Shown here: positions 48,044 through 57,150 of the stretch, in pieces | How the letters are laid out: each line of letters starts with the position of its first letter | Position numbering within the stretch: the first letter of the stretch is position 1 | Assembly: GCA_002869565.1 (NCBI GenBank) | Contig: PKUJ01000007.1 | Span: 24,168-88,167, forward strand | Reading direction: 5' to 3' | Length of the DNA: 64,000 bases | From: Arcobacter sp. | GTDB taxonomy: Bacteria; Campylobacterota; Campylobacteria; Campylobacterales; Arcobacteraceae | Made by a program: the position numbers and the translations under genes | The notes under the pieces: model-generated | What the model saw: only the letters and a program-made list of their open reading frames with translations | What the model was told of the DNA's origin: nothing | Database searches by the model: none

Positions 48044-49177
48044 TTACATAGATTTTGAACAAACAAAGCCTTGTGCAAAATAGAGTTGAAAGTTATAGCC
48101 TCCAAGTTCACCTGTAATATCTAAACATTCACCTAAAAAATATAAGTCTTCTTGTTTTAAACTTTCAAAAGTTTTATGATTTATTTCATCTGTATTTATT
48201 CCACAACTTGTTACCTCTGCTTTTGTATATCCAAAAGTTCCAGCAGGAGCAAATTCATAATTTTTTAAAAGTTTTAATTTTTCTTTCTCTTCACTATTTA
48301 GAGAACTAACTGCCTTATCTTCTAAGGAGATAGAGTTTAAAAACTCAATCATAAATCTTTTTGGTAAAGGAAAAGCCGAACTAATTTTTTTATTACCTTT
48401 TAAAAAGTTTTCTAGTTTTTTCTTAGGTAAAAAATCAATACTCATTTTTCCTTTTTGCCAATATAATGAAGAGTTTAAAATAACTGGACCAGAACACCCT
48501 TTATGTGCGAAGAGAAGACTTCCTTCAAATGTTTTATCACCTACTTTTGTTTCCACCAGACAAGATAAACCACTTAAATTTTTAAACCAAAACTGATCTT
48601 TTTGAACAGTAAATCCTACAAGGGCAGGTTTTGTTTTTTCAATTGTATGTCCAAATTTTCCTGCAATATCAAAGGCAATAGAACTAGCTCCTAATGATTC
48701 AAAAGATAATCCACCACTTGCGACTATTAGTTTCTTTGCTTCTATAGTTTGTTTATTTGTTTTTATTTTAAAATGTTTATCATATTCTACATCGAAGACT
48801 TTTGTATTCATAAACTTTTTTGTGTGAGTTGTAAGTTTTTCAAACATAGAGATGACTTCACTTGAACTATTACAAAAGTAAGTTCCTTTTACAATCTTTG
48901 GATTTACCTTTGGATAGACTTCATTTTCATTTAAAAATTCAAGTAAATCTTTGTTTGAAAAACTCTCCAAGGTATCTTTAGTAAATTCTTCATCACCTAA
49001 ATAATTTTTATAAGATACAAATTGGTTTGTAATATTACATTTCGCTCCACCACTAACTTTTATTTTTTCACCAATTTTCATATTTGATTCTATAAGAGCA
49101 ATTTTTTTATTTTTTATCAAAGAGGCAAACATCAAACCACTTGCCCCTGCCCCAATTATAGCTATGTCGTAGATTAT
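48044..49177 (-). CDS. HI0933/BaiN-family flavoprotein with a non-standard start
   Basis: A 377-residue NAD(P)/FAD-dependent oxidoreductase. The FAD motif IYDIAIIGAGASGLMFASL lies at the very N-terminus; KVSGGAKCNITN and IVASGGLSFESLGASS are hallmarks of the family. In frame there is no ATG, GTG or TTG before the FAD motif: the codons after an upstream TGA are AGA, ATA, ATC, TAC. The histidine-kinase end provides AAAGGAT seven bases before the ATA at 49175-49177, so the start was placed there. The first normal start, TTG at 49135, would delete the FAD-binding loop. Either an ATA start or an ATG-to-ATA error. Confidence 0.78.
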   Translation of the reverse strand: MIYDIAIIGAGASGLMFASLIKNKKIALIESNMKIGEKIKVSGGAKCNITNQFVSYKNYLGDEEFTKDTLESFSNKDLLEFLNENEVYPKVNPKIVKGTYFCNSSSEVISMFEKLTTHTKKFMNTKVFDVEYDKHFKIKTNKQTIEAKKLIVASGGLSFESLGASSIAFDIAGKFGHTIEKTKPALVGFTVQKDQFWFKNLSGLSCLVETKVGDKTFEGSLLFAHKGCSGPVILNSSLYWQKGKMSIDFLPKKKLENFLKGNKKISSAFPLPKRFMIEFLNSISLEDKAVSSLNSEEKEKLKLLKNYEFAPAGTFGYTKAEVTSCGINTDEINHKTFESLKQEDLYFLGECLDITGELGGYNFQLYFAQGFVCSKSM

Positions 49178-50415
49178 TCTTCATCCTTTTTACATCTAAA
49201 TATATTCTTCCCATCTATATATTCATATGTCAAAGAGTAGTTATTTGCTTTTAAAATATTATAAATTATATATAATCCTAAACCAAAAGAGTTTTTAGTT
49301 TTTTCTTCATTTGCAAAAAATGGTTCATAGTATTTTTCTAAATCATATTCTAATTCTTTACCAATATTTTCAAAAATAATATCTTCATTTTCAGTTTTTA
49401 CAGTAACTTTTTTATCATCACTATATTTGATTGCATTGTCAATTAGATTTTTTATAGCTATTGAAAATAGTTTAAAATTTACATTAAGCTTTTTATTTTC
49501 AAAGTTTCCATTAACTGATTCTTCATCTATCATCAAAATATCTTTTGCATTATCTAAAATATCATCTAAAAAATACAAATTTTTTTCTATATTTTTTGTT
49601 GAAGATATTAGTTCTTCGATTGAAGCAAATTCGTTTATTAATAATTCTAATCGATTAAATACTTCTTTTAAAGTTGCATCATTTTGTTCAGTTCTTTCAA
49701 GCTCAGTTAAGAACTTTCCTTTTGTAATTGGTGTTTTAAGTTCATGCATGATATTTCTAATAAATACATTTCTAGCTTCTTTTATATCTTTTAATTTTTT
49801 TGCAGTATTTCTAAACTCCACTGCTAATAAAGAGACTTCATCTTTTCCCTCTGTATTACAACACTCAAAATCAAAATTTTCATCACCTAAAGTGCTTACC
49901 TTATCTTTTAATATTTTTAAAGGCATCAATTTTTTCAAAGTTACAATATAAGATAAAATAAGAGTTGTTAATATAATTGCAAAAACTAAGAATATATATA
50001 CCCTAGAGTCATTTGTTATTTCATTTTTATCTTCAATTAAAAATGTTTTAGCTTTTCTTTTTAAATATAAAAATTGTCTATCATTTACTTGTAATACTCT
50101 TAATAAACCTTCTCTAAACTTTCTCTCTATTAAAATTTTTGTTTTGGGATTATATGTAATTGCATCGATTGAACCTTTTTTTGTAATTATTTCATAATTT
50201 AAAGCTGAAACATCCCCTTGAAATCTTTTATTCATTCCACCATTTCTGTAATGTTGCCTAAAAATCATCTTTGCTATTGGTTCATACTTATCTAAGAGAT
50301 GATGTTCTATCCTCTTTTGAGAACCCACCATTATTATTCCAAAGCTAATTACTACTAAGACAATTGATATAATAAAACTAATAGTTATTGTGAAAAGTAT
50401 AGATTGTCTATTCAT
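49174..50415 (-). CDS. Sensor histidine kinase (ArsS-like)
   Basis: 413 residues: TM1 about 8-31, a periplasmic sensor of about 105 residues, TM2 about 138-160, a HAMP-like linker, the phospho-acceptor His224 (NIMHELKTPITKGK), then the ATPase lid with N-box LIDNAIKYSD and G2 box FGLGLYI. It overlaps the regulator gene by 8 bases, forming a two-component pair. The Campylobacterota ArsRS system is the nearest family I know. The signal is unknown, but the adjacent Spy-like gene hints at envelope or metal stress. Confidence 0.88.
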   Translation of the reverse strand: MNRQSILFTITISFIISIVLVVISFGIIMVGSQKRIEHHLLDKYEPIAKMIFRQHYRNGGMNKRFQGDVSALNYEIITKKGSIDAITYNPKTKILIERKFREGLLRVLQVNDRQFLYLKRKAKTFLIEDKNEITNDSRVYIFLVFAIILTTLILSYIVTLKKLMPLKILKDKVSTLGDENFDFECCNTEGKDEVSLLAVEFRNTAKKLKDIKEARNVFIRNIMHELKTPITKGKFLTELERTEQNDATLKEVFNRLELLINEFASIEELISSTKNIEKNLYFLDDILDNAKDILMIDEESVNGNFENKKLNVNFKLFSIAIKNLIDNAIKYSDDKKVTVKTENEDIIFENIGKELEYDLEKYYEPFFANEEKTKNSFGLGLYIIYNILKANNYSLTYEYIDGKNIFRCKKDEE

Positions 50416-51091
50416 TTGTAAATTTATACCCCATTCCTCTTATAGTATGAAGATATTTAGGTTCTTTAGGATTATCTTCAATCTTATGTCTAATTCTATT
50501 TATTATAACTGCAAGGGAACCTGAATTTTCATAATCTGCATTTAATAAATCTGAATTCTCAAAAATATCTTCTCTACTTATTACAAAACCTTCTCTTTTT
50601 AACATTAAAGATAAAACTTCATATTCAGCGGCAGTTAATTTAATAAATTTACCATCTTTTGTAATCTCTTTTTTATCGTTATCTAAATTAAAAAGTCTTT
50701 GTTTTTCACTTTGTTCTTCTATATTATTATGATTAAATCTTCTTAAAATAGTTTTAATTCTTATTTCTAATTCACGAGGATCGTATGGTTTAGGTAAGTA
50801 ATCATCAGCACCTAGTTGTAAAGCTGTAACTTTGTCAGAGATATCACTTCTTGCACTAGATATTATAATAGGAATATCAAAATCTTTTACTATAAGTTTA
50901 CACACATCCAGACCATCCATTCCAGGTAAGGTTAAATCTAAAATTATCAGGTCAAATTTATTTATCCTTAAACTACTCAGAGCCAAAAAAGGCTCTTCAT
51001 AGTTTGTAACTTCCATGTTATACTGTTTTAAGTACTGAGTTAAGACATCTGCTAATTCTAAATCATCTTCTACCATTGCAATTTTTATCAA
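50408..51091 (-). CDS. OmpR-family response regulator
   Basis: A 227-residue regulator: receiver (1-120) with Glu8/Asp9/Asp10, phospho-acceptor Asp52 (IILDLTLPGMDG), and a C-terminal winged helix (LTAAEYEVLSLMLKREGFV..VIINRIRHKIE..YLHTIRGMGYKF). It overlaps both its kinase gene (8 bases) and the Spy-like gene (4 bases), so all three come from one operon. Confidence 0.92.
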   Translation of the reverse strand: MIKIAMVEDDLELADVLTQYLKQYNMEVTNYEEPFLALSSLRINKFDLIILDLTLPGMDGLDVCKLIVKDFDIPIIISSARSDISDKVTALQLGADDYLPKPYDPRELEIRIKTILRRFNHNNIEEQSEKQRLFNLDNDKKEITKDGKFIKLTAAEYEVLSLMLKREGFVISREDIFENSDLLNADYENSGSLAVIINRIRHKIEDNPKEPKYLHTIRGMGYKFTNE

Positions 51092-51567
51092 AAATTCATC
51101 CTTCTATTCATTCTTGCCATTCTATTCTCTTTTTTTAATTCCATTAATACTTTAAACTGTTCTTTTTGTTTTGGAGTTAGAATTTGATAAACTCTATCCA
51201 TCATTTCTGCTTTAGATTCTATCATATTATCTCTTTTTTGTTTCATTATTTCAATAAATTTTGCTTTATCAAAACTAGTTTTTGTAAATGCAACATCAGG
51301 AGTAACTCTATTTTTCATCATATCTCTTCTGATATTTGTAATTTGTTGAGTTTGCTCAGCAGATAAATTTAATTGTCTAAGTAATGCCATAGGACCTTTT
51401 TGAGATCTTTTTTGTCCTTTTTGCATCATCATTCTTTGAGAATTTTGCATATTATTTGGACCTTGGTTCATTCCTTTTTGCATCATTCCTTGTCCATTGC
51501 AAGCGGCATAAAGACCTGTACTTAAAACTGCTGTTAAAGCTGTTGCTACTAATATTTTTCTTTTCAT
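51088..51567 (-). CDS. Spy/CpxP-like periplasmic protein
   Basis: 159 residues with a signal peptide (MKRKILVATALTAVLSTGLYA) and a helical body carrying two LTxxQ-like motifs (LSAEQTQQI and LTPKQKEQF), the signature of Spy/CpxP periplasmic chaperones and sensors. The mature N-terminus is very rich in Met and Gln (GMMQKGMNQ, RMMMQKG), which suggests soft-metal binding such as copper. The first gene before a regulator and kinase, it may be both target and modulator of that system, as CpxP is for CpxA. Confidence 0.8.
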   Translation of the reverse strand: MKRKILVATALTAVLSTGLYAACNGQGMMQKGMNQGPNNMQNSQRMMMQKGQKRSQKGPMALLRQLNLSAEQTQQITNIRRDMMKNRVTPDVAFTKTSFDKAKFIEIMKQKRDNMIESKAEMMDRVYQILTPKQKEQFKVLMELKKENRMARMNRRMNF

Positions 51568-51692
51568 TTTAAATCCTTTTTTATTTTTTACAGTGAAAGT
51601 ATGACATGAGGATTTTAATCATTTATAAATCTTATCTTAACGAGATATTAACAATTAGGAAAAATTTAAATTAGTATTTAATAAGATACTTA

Positions 51693-51718
51693 AAAATAAG
51701 GCTATTAAGCCTTATTTT
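51693..51718 (-). terminator. Terminator overlapping the GH17-GT2 stop codon
   Basis: An 11-bp stem (AAAATAAGGCT / AGCCTTATTTT) with a 4-base loop contains the last codons and stop of the glycosyltransferase gene. Short T-runs on both strands. Confidence 0.65.
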
Positions 51719-54242
51719 CTTTTATAGATTTTAATTCTAGCCATCTCATAAAAATAGCTGATAAATAAGGAATACTCTGAATTAGAATAGTAATAGCAAA
51801 TACATAAATTTCTAAAATTCGAGATTCATTCGTAATAATTAATGCAAAAAATGAAGTTAACAATAAAATAGCCAATATAATTTCACCTTTAATTGGATTG
51901 TTATTCACTTTTTTAATCTTTCCTCCACCTTTTTCTGTTCTTTTAAAAGGAAGTCCATCTTTTATAAAGCCATCAAATACTGCTTTAAATATTATTAGCT
52001 GTAGACTCATTGAAGCAATTGAACTTAAAATAGTTTTGTTTAAAGATATTTTTACATTCGTTCTATATAAAATAAATGTATGCAAAATATTTACTAAAAA
52101 GGCAGTAATAATAGGAATTGTAAGAGGAATTGTTGGTATTGTTACGCCAACAAAAATAATAACGGGAACCCATATAATATTCATCACAGCCATTATTGGA
52201 CCCATAGCATCACTTAACCAAAAGAACCATCCTGCAATAAACTTTTTTTTCTGTCTTGGAGTTAATTTTTTTGATGAAGGTAAAAACTCTTTATAATGTT
52301 TTTTTAATATTTGAATCGCTCCATAGGCCCATCTATGTCTTTGTGTTTTAAAAGCTTCTATTGTATCTGGCAATAAGCCATAGCCATATCTTCTATTTGT
52401 ATAATGTGCAGTATACCCAGCTTCAAAGAGTCGTAAACCTAATTCACTATCTTCAACAATTGTATCAGTTCCCCAACCTCCTACTTCAATCATTGCATTT
52501 AGTCTTACTAAAACCATTGTTCCATGAACTACTATTGCATTTTCTTCATTTCTATCTATCATACCAATATCAAAGAATCCTGCATATTCTGCATTCATAG
52601 CAGTTTTTATAATAGATTCTTCTCCATCTCTATGATCTTGTGGAGCTTGAACAATAGCAACTTTAGGATCATCAAAAACTGGAACTAAATCTGTAAGCCA
52701 AGGTGATTCAACTTTATAATCTGCATCTATAACGGCGATAATTTCTGTTTTTTTATTTGTATATTCTAAAGCTTTGTTTAAAGCTCCCGCTTTAAACCCT
52801 GTACACGTAATATTTAAAAATACAAACTTTTCACCTAATTCTTTACATAATTTTTCAATTGATTTCCAATAAAACTCTTCAGGACTATTATTAATAATAA
52901 CAAGTACTTCATAATTTGGATATTTAAGTTTTGATAAGGCTATTATTGTTTCAGCTAAAACATCTGGTTGTTCTTTGTATGCAGGAACATGAATAGATAC
53001 AAAAGGAGTATTTTCTGATTTCAAATCACATTTAATCAATCTTTTTGGAGCTTTACCTATGGTATTTCTAAATAATTCATTTGCTTTTGCTAAAGTAATT
53101 ATAACTAAAGGAATCATAAGAAATGTACCCATTCCCCACATTACCCACATACCAAAATTCATATAATTATTAAAAGGATAGACAATAGCCATGACTATAC
53201 CAAAGGCCATACCTTGAGCCGTTACAGCATATGCAAAAGAATGATTTATATTTAATCTTTGATTTTTAAGGCCAAATAGAGTTAAAAAAGCCCCAATTAA
53301 AATTGCTGCAATCATTTGATAAAGCCAATATTCATTTATTTCAATGTCTCCATTGATATAAAATTTTAACTTTCTATTTTCATCAAATATACCCCAATAT
53401 TGTCCTACATTTCCTTCTTTATAACCTTTCCAAGGTTGATCAATTGCTTCAACTATATTGTATGAAATATTATTTGCTTTTGCAATATTTAAAAAACTTC
53501 TTATTGCGGTTGCTTGATTTTTTAAATTTGGTTGTGCATCTTTATTATTATAACCATTACTAGGCCATCCAGTTTCACCTATAACTACCTGTTTAGGAGA
53601 GAACTTACCTCCTATATAAAAAAACTTTTCTAGTATATAATCATTAAAATCTTCTATTGAAATTTCTTCCCAGTAAGGCAAAATATGAACCATGATAAAA
53701 TCAACATTGTTTGATAAATCCGGATAATCATCCCAAGTTTTCCAAACTTCTCCTGTTGTAATTTTATTAGGTACATGTTCTGATACAAAATTTAAATATC
53801 CAATTAATTCTATACTATTTAAATCTTTTCTTAATAATGTTTCATTTCCAACTATAATACTATTTATACTTTTGGGATATTTTTTACTAAGTTCAATTGC
53901 TAGTTCAATTTCTTTAAAGTTATCTTCATAATTAGCACTTAACCAGATGCCTAAATCTATTGACATGTTATCTATTTTTGAAATAACTTTTAAAATTCGG
54001 GCAGCATCGTAAGATGAATATGTTCTAAGCTTTTTTGTAAAAAAAGATAACATATTAATATCTTCTTCTATTTCCTTATCTGATAATTTTTTTCTATCAG
54101 AACTTTTATAAGGGGTATAAGATAAAGAATCAATACTTTCATATGAATTCTGAATTATTGATATTTGATTATCCTGAATAAGCCAAAAGAACACTTGAAA
54201 CAAGCCAGCCATAACAAGCCCCAAGAATATTATGTACCTCAT
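51705..54242 (-). CDS. Beta-glucan synthase: GH17 domain fused to GT2
   Basis: 845 residues. A membrane anchor (about 1-20) precedes a periplasmic GH17 domain (30-300) with acid/base Glu134 (VGNE) and nucleophile Glu223 (IGETGWPS). Three helices (about 305-385) lead to a cytoplasmic GT2 domain with Asp506/Asp508 (VIDADYK), Glu597/Asp598 (IVEDSELG) and QRHRW (634-638), followed by four more helices. The same fusion occurs in NdvB-type cyclic or linear beta-1,3-glucan synthases, where GH17 remodels the new chain. It probably makes a periplasmic or exported beta-glucan for osmotic adaptation or biofilm. Confidence 0.86.
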   Translation of the reverse strand: MRYIIFLGLVMAGLFQVFFWLIQDNQISIIQNSYESIDSLSYTPYKSSDRKKLSDKEIEEDINMLSFFTKKLRTYSSYDAARILKVISKIDNMSIDLGIWLSANYEDNFKEIELAIELSKKYPKSINSIIVGNETLLRKDLNSIELIGYLNFVSEHVPNKITTGEVWKTWDDYPDLSNNVDFIMVHILPYWEEISIEDFNDYILEKFFYIGGKFSPKQVVIGETGWPSNGYNNKDAQPNLKNQATAIRSFLNIAKANNISYNIVEAIDQPWKGYKEGNVGQYWGIFDENRKLKFYINGDIEINEYWLYQMIAAILIGAFLTLFGLKNQRLNINHSFAYAVTAQGMAFGIVMAIVYPFNNYMNFGMWVMWGMGTFLMIPLVIITLAKANELFRNTIGKAPKRLIKCDLKSENTPFVSIHVPAYKEQPDVLAETIIALSKLKYPNYEVLVIINNSPEEFYWKSIEKLCKELGEKFVFLNITCTGFKAGALNKALEYTNKKTEIIAVIDADYKVESPWLTDLVPVFDDPKVAIVQAPQDHRDGEESIIKTAMNAEYAGFFDIGMIDRNEENAIVVHGTMVLVRLNAMIEVGGWGTDTIVEDSELGLRLFEAGYTAHYTNRRYGYGLLPDTIEAFKTQRHRWAYGAIQILKKHYKEFLPSSKKLTPRQKKKFIAGWFFWLSDAMGPIMAVMNIIWVPVIIFVGVTIPTIPLTIPIITAFLVNILHTFILYRTNVKISLNKTILSSIASMSLQLIIFKAVFDGFIKDGLPFKRTEKGGGKIKKVNNNPIKGEIILAILLLTSFFALIITNESRILEIYVFAITILIQSIPYLSAIFMRWLELKSIKENKA

Positions 54243-54433
54243 GTTTTCCTTTTTTATTGTACTTATATATAATTTATGAATAATATCACAATTTCTTATA
54301 ATATCTTCTATAATTATTAGTTATGAATACTTATATCAATTAGATATATCTTTATTCGCTAACTTTTTTTAATAAAAAGAATAAAATACTTATATTAATG
54401 ACAAATATCAATTTTTTATTTTTCTAAAGAAGG

Positions 54434-54439
54434 TATAAT
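54434..54439 (+). promoter_or_regulatory. -10 element of the DUF1566 gene
   Basis: AGGTATAATTTAATC with a perfect TATAAT, 31 bases before the ATG, in a T-rich context. The remainder of the 227-bp gap from 54243 is AT-rich and shows nothing else I can name. Confidence 0.55.
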
Positions 54440-54469
54440 TTAATCAAATTTTTATTATAAGGATAGTTT

Positions 54470-54904
54470 ATGAGATTATGGAAAGTACTTCTACTAACAT
54501 CTTTAGTTACTTTTTCTCAAGCCCAAATAGTTAATCACAGTGAAAGCATTATAAAAGATACAAAAAGTAATTTCTTATGGCAAGATGACAAAATAGTTAA
54601 AACTGAAAAAAGAAGTTTTAATGATGCCATTGATTATTGCAAAAATTTAGAAATTGATAATATAACAGGATGGCAACTACCTGGTTTCTTAGAATTATTT
54701 TCAATCGTGAATACAAAATCATATAATCCAACTCTATCAAAAAAGTTCAAGAATTTTGTAAGTGATAACTACTGGAGTAGTAAAAAATTTGGTCATGGAT
54801 CAAGTACAGAAGCTTTTGTAGTAAATTTCCAATCAGGTGCTTTTAATAGAGAACTTATGAATGAGAAATTTTACGTAAGATGTTATAAGAAACTCGATAA
54901 ATAA
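54470..54904 (+). CDS. Exported DUF1566-domain protein
   Basis: 144 residues: a signal peptide (MRLWKVLLLTSLVTFSQA) and a DUF1566/Lcl-C fold. Landmarks are FLWQDD, the AIDYCKNLEIDNITGWQLP block, YWSSKKFG and the final FYVRCYKKL. The domain is common in secreted and surface proteins of unknown role. Two cysteines may form a disulfide. Monocistronic with its own promoter. Confidence 0.82.
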   Translation: MRLWKVLLLTSLVTFSQAQIVNHSESIIKDTKSNFLWQDDKIVKTEKRSFNDAIDYCKNLEIDNITGWQLPGFLELFSIVNTKSYNPTLSKKFKNFVSDNYWSSKKFGHGSSTEAFVVNFQSGAFNRELMNEKFYVRCYKKLDK

Positions 54905-54962
54905 TCCCTCTTTTTTCCTTCTATATATTTATATAATTTTAAATCTAAAAAAAAGGAAAGAG

Positions 54963-55523
54963 ATGAAGAATACAGCTTTATTATTAATAGATTTTCAAAA
55001 TGATTATTTCTCAAGTTTTGAAGGTGCTAAATGGAAATTGAACAAAACAGAAGAAGCAGCAAATAATGCGTTGAAACTATTGACAAAATTTAGAGAAGAG
55101 GAAATGAATATTATTCATGTAAGACATGAATTCTTGTCAGAAGATGCGCCCTTCTTTACACCTAATTCAAATGGTGCTAAAATACATGACACTCTTCTTC
55201 CAAAAGATGGAGAATATCAAATATTGAAAAATAGTGCTAATTCTTTTAAGAATACAAGTCTAAAAGAATTATTAGATAAGTTAGAAGTTGAAAACTTAGT
55301 TATAGTTGGAGCTATGTCACATATGTGCATAGATGCAGTTACAAGAGCAGCTAGTGATTATGAATATAATTGTTTTGTAGCTCATGATTCTTGTGCTACA
55401 TTGGATTTAGAATTTAATGGAATTGTTGTTCCTTCAAAAATGGTACATGCTTCTTTTATGTCAGCATTACAATTTGCTTATGCAAAAGTAGAAAGCACAG
55501 ATTCAATATTAGAACTTTTTTAG
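54963..55523 (+). CDS. Isochorismatase-family cysteine hydrolase
   Basis: A 186-residue hydrolase with the catalytic triad Asp10 (LLIDFQNDYF), Lys89 and Cys122 (GAMSHMCIDAV), and the cis-peptide region VIVGAMSH. Members cleave isochorismate, nicotinamide, biuret or ureidoacrylate; the substrate cannot be assigned here. The AAAGGAAAGAG ribosome site is strong. A response regulator starts ten bases after the stop. Confidence 0.87.
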   Translation: MKNTALLLIDFQNDYFSSFEGAKWKLNKTEEAANNALKLLTKFREEEMNIIHVRHEFLSEDAPFFTPNSNGAKIHDTLLPKDGEYQILKNSANSFKNTSLKELLDKLEVENLVIVGAMSHMCIDAVTRAASDYEYNCFVAHDSCATLDLEFNGIVVPSKMVHASFMSALQFAYAKVESTDSILELF

Positions 55524-55533
55524 GGTTTATTAT

Positions 55534-56208
55534 ATGCATGTAGATGATTTATTAGTTTTATTTGTAAATGAAAATAAAGATGATGAAAATAAAATTTCTA
55601 ATCTCTTAGAAAAAACTGTAAATAGAGTTATTTTAGCTTCAAATGCAAAAGAGTCTTTGAATCAATATAGAAAACACTCTCCATGTCTAATTATTATTGA
55701 TAGTGATTTTAAAGATAACTCCTTAGTAGAACTCCTAAAAGAGATTAGAAAAGATGATTTGAAAACTGCATTTATAATTCTTACGAAGAACAAAGAGAAT
55801 AGATATATTCTTGATTTAATGGAATTATATCTAACAAAATATATTTTAAAACCATTTACAAATGAGCTTTTATCTTATTCTTTAAATAAAGCAATGGAAA
55901 TTATAGAAAAAAGAATTTATAGTAATATAAAACTAGCAAAAGGAGTTTTCTTTAATTTCCAAACTCAAAGTATAATAAAAGATGACAAATCTTATGTTCT
56001 AAATAAAAAAGAGAGTTTACTTATTAACCTATTTATAAAAAACCCTAATAGAATAATATCATACGAAGAAATAGAGTATCATATTTGGAATAATGAAGTT
56101 TCAACTGGTGCTTTTAAATCTTTAATTAGAGATTTAAGAAAAAAAACTTTTAAAACATTTATAAAAAATATTTCTGGTGTAGGTTATATGTTAAATACAG
56201 AAAAATGA
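55534..56208 (+). CDS. OmpR-like regulator with degenerate receiver
   Basis: 224 residues: an N-terminal receiver-like domain (1-120) and a C-terminal winged helix (NKKESLLINLFIKNPNRIIS, then VSTGAFKSLIRDLRKK and GVGYML). The phospho-acceptor aspartate survives (IIIDSDF) and the Lys is in ILKPF, but the usual acidic pair near residue 10 is replaced (LFVNENKDD), so phosphorylation may be weak or absent. No kinase is adjacent. It lies ten bases after the isochorismatase-like gene and may be co-transcribed with it. Confidence 0.78.
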   Translation: MHVDDLLVLFVNENKDDENKISNLLEKTVNRVILASNAKESLNQYRKHSPCLIIIDSDFKDNSLVELLKEIRKDDLKTAFIILTKNKENRYILDLMELYLTKYILKPFTNELLSYSLNKAMEIIEKRIYSNIKLAKGVFFNFQTQSIIKDDKSYVLNKKESLLINLFIKNPNRIISYEEIEYHIWNNEVSTGAFKSLIRDLRKKTFKTFIKNISGVGYMLNTEK

Positions 56209-56276
56209 TTTAAATACCCTAATAATATTTATAGTATTTAAAGAGTAAAATACACAAAATAAAATTAGGTATATAA

Positions 56277-57137
56277 ATGAACAAACAAACTATCGCTTAT
56301 CAAGGTGTACGTGGAGCATATTCACATCTTTCTTGTACAAATGTATTTCCCGAATCAGATTCTATTGCATGTGAAACTTTTCAAGAGGCTATGTATTTAG
56401 TTGAAAAAGGTGAAGCAAACTTAGCTATGATTCCAGTTGAAAACTCAACAGCAGGAAGAGTTGAAGAGATATATAGACTTATCCCTAAAATGGAATTAAG
56501 TATTATTGATGAGCATTTTGAACCTATTAAACATTGTCTACTAGGACTTAAAGATTCTACTCTTAAAGATATAAAATATGTATCATCTCATCCTCAGGCC
56601 CTTGCTCAATGTCTAGGGAATATTACAAAAAGAAACATGGAAGCAATTGCGAAGTTTGATACAGCAGGCGCGGCACAAGAGCTTACTCATATGAGAGATA
56701 AAGCACATGCAGCTATTGCATCGAGTCTTTCTGCTGAACTTTATGATTTAACTATTTTGGATGATAATTTTGGAGACCACCATGGAAATACAACTAGATT
56801 TTTAATCCTTGGAAAGAGCAATGAAATACCAGAATATAATGAAGAGAAAAAATATATTACCTCTTTGGTTTTTGAAGTAAGAGATATTCCATCATCATTA
56901 TATAAAGCTTTAGGTGGTTTTGCTACAAATGGAGTAAACCTTATAAAACTAGAGAGTTATTCAGTTCCAGTGAGTATGGAAGCTTCACAATTTCATATTG
57001 ATATTGATGGACATACTAGTGAAAGAAAATTACAATTAGCACTTGAAGAATTAAAATTTTTTGCTAAAGATATGAAACATTTAGGTGTTTATCAAAGAGA
57101 TGATTATAGAGATATAATGAAAACTTTTAATAAATAA
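56277..57137 (+). CDS. pheA: Prephenate dehydratase
   Basis: A 286-residue enzyme that converts prephenate to phenylpyruvate in phenylalanine synthesis. The dehydratase domain (1-180) has IAYQGVRGAYSHLS, IPVENSTAGRV and the catalytic TTRF (172-175). The C-terminal ACT domain (about 195-275; GGFATNGVNLIKLESY) binds phenylalanine. There is no fused chorismate mutase domain at the N-terminus, unlike E. coli PheA. A TAAAAT -10 lies at about 56246-56251. Confidence 0.94.
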   Translation: MNKQTIAYQGVRGAYSHLSCTNVFPESDSIACETFQEAMYLVEKGEANLAMIPVENSTAGRVEEIYRLIPKMELSIIDEHFEPIKHCLLGLKDSTLKDIKYVSSHPQALAQCLGNITKRNMEAIAKFDTAGAAQELTHMRDKAHAAIASSLSAELYDLTILDDNFGDHHGNTTRFLILGKSNEIPEYNEEKKYITSLVFEVRDIPSSLYKALGGFATNGVNLIKLESYSVPVSMEASQFHIDIDGHTSERKLQLALEELKFFAKDMKHLGVYQRDDYRDIMKTFNK

Positions 57138-57150
57138 AAGTTTTCATTCT

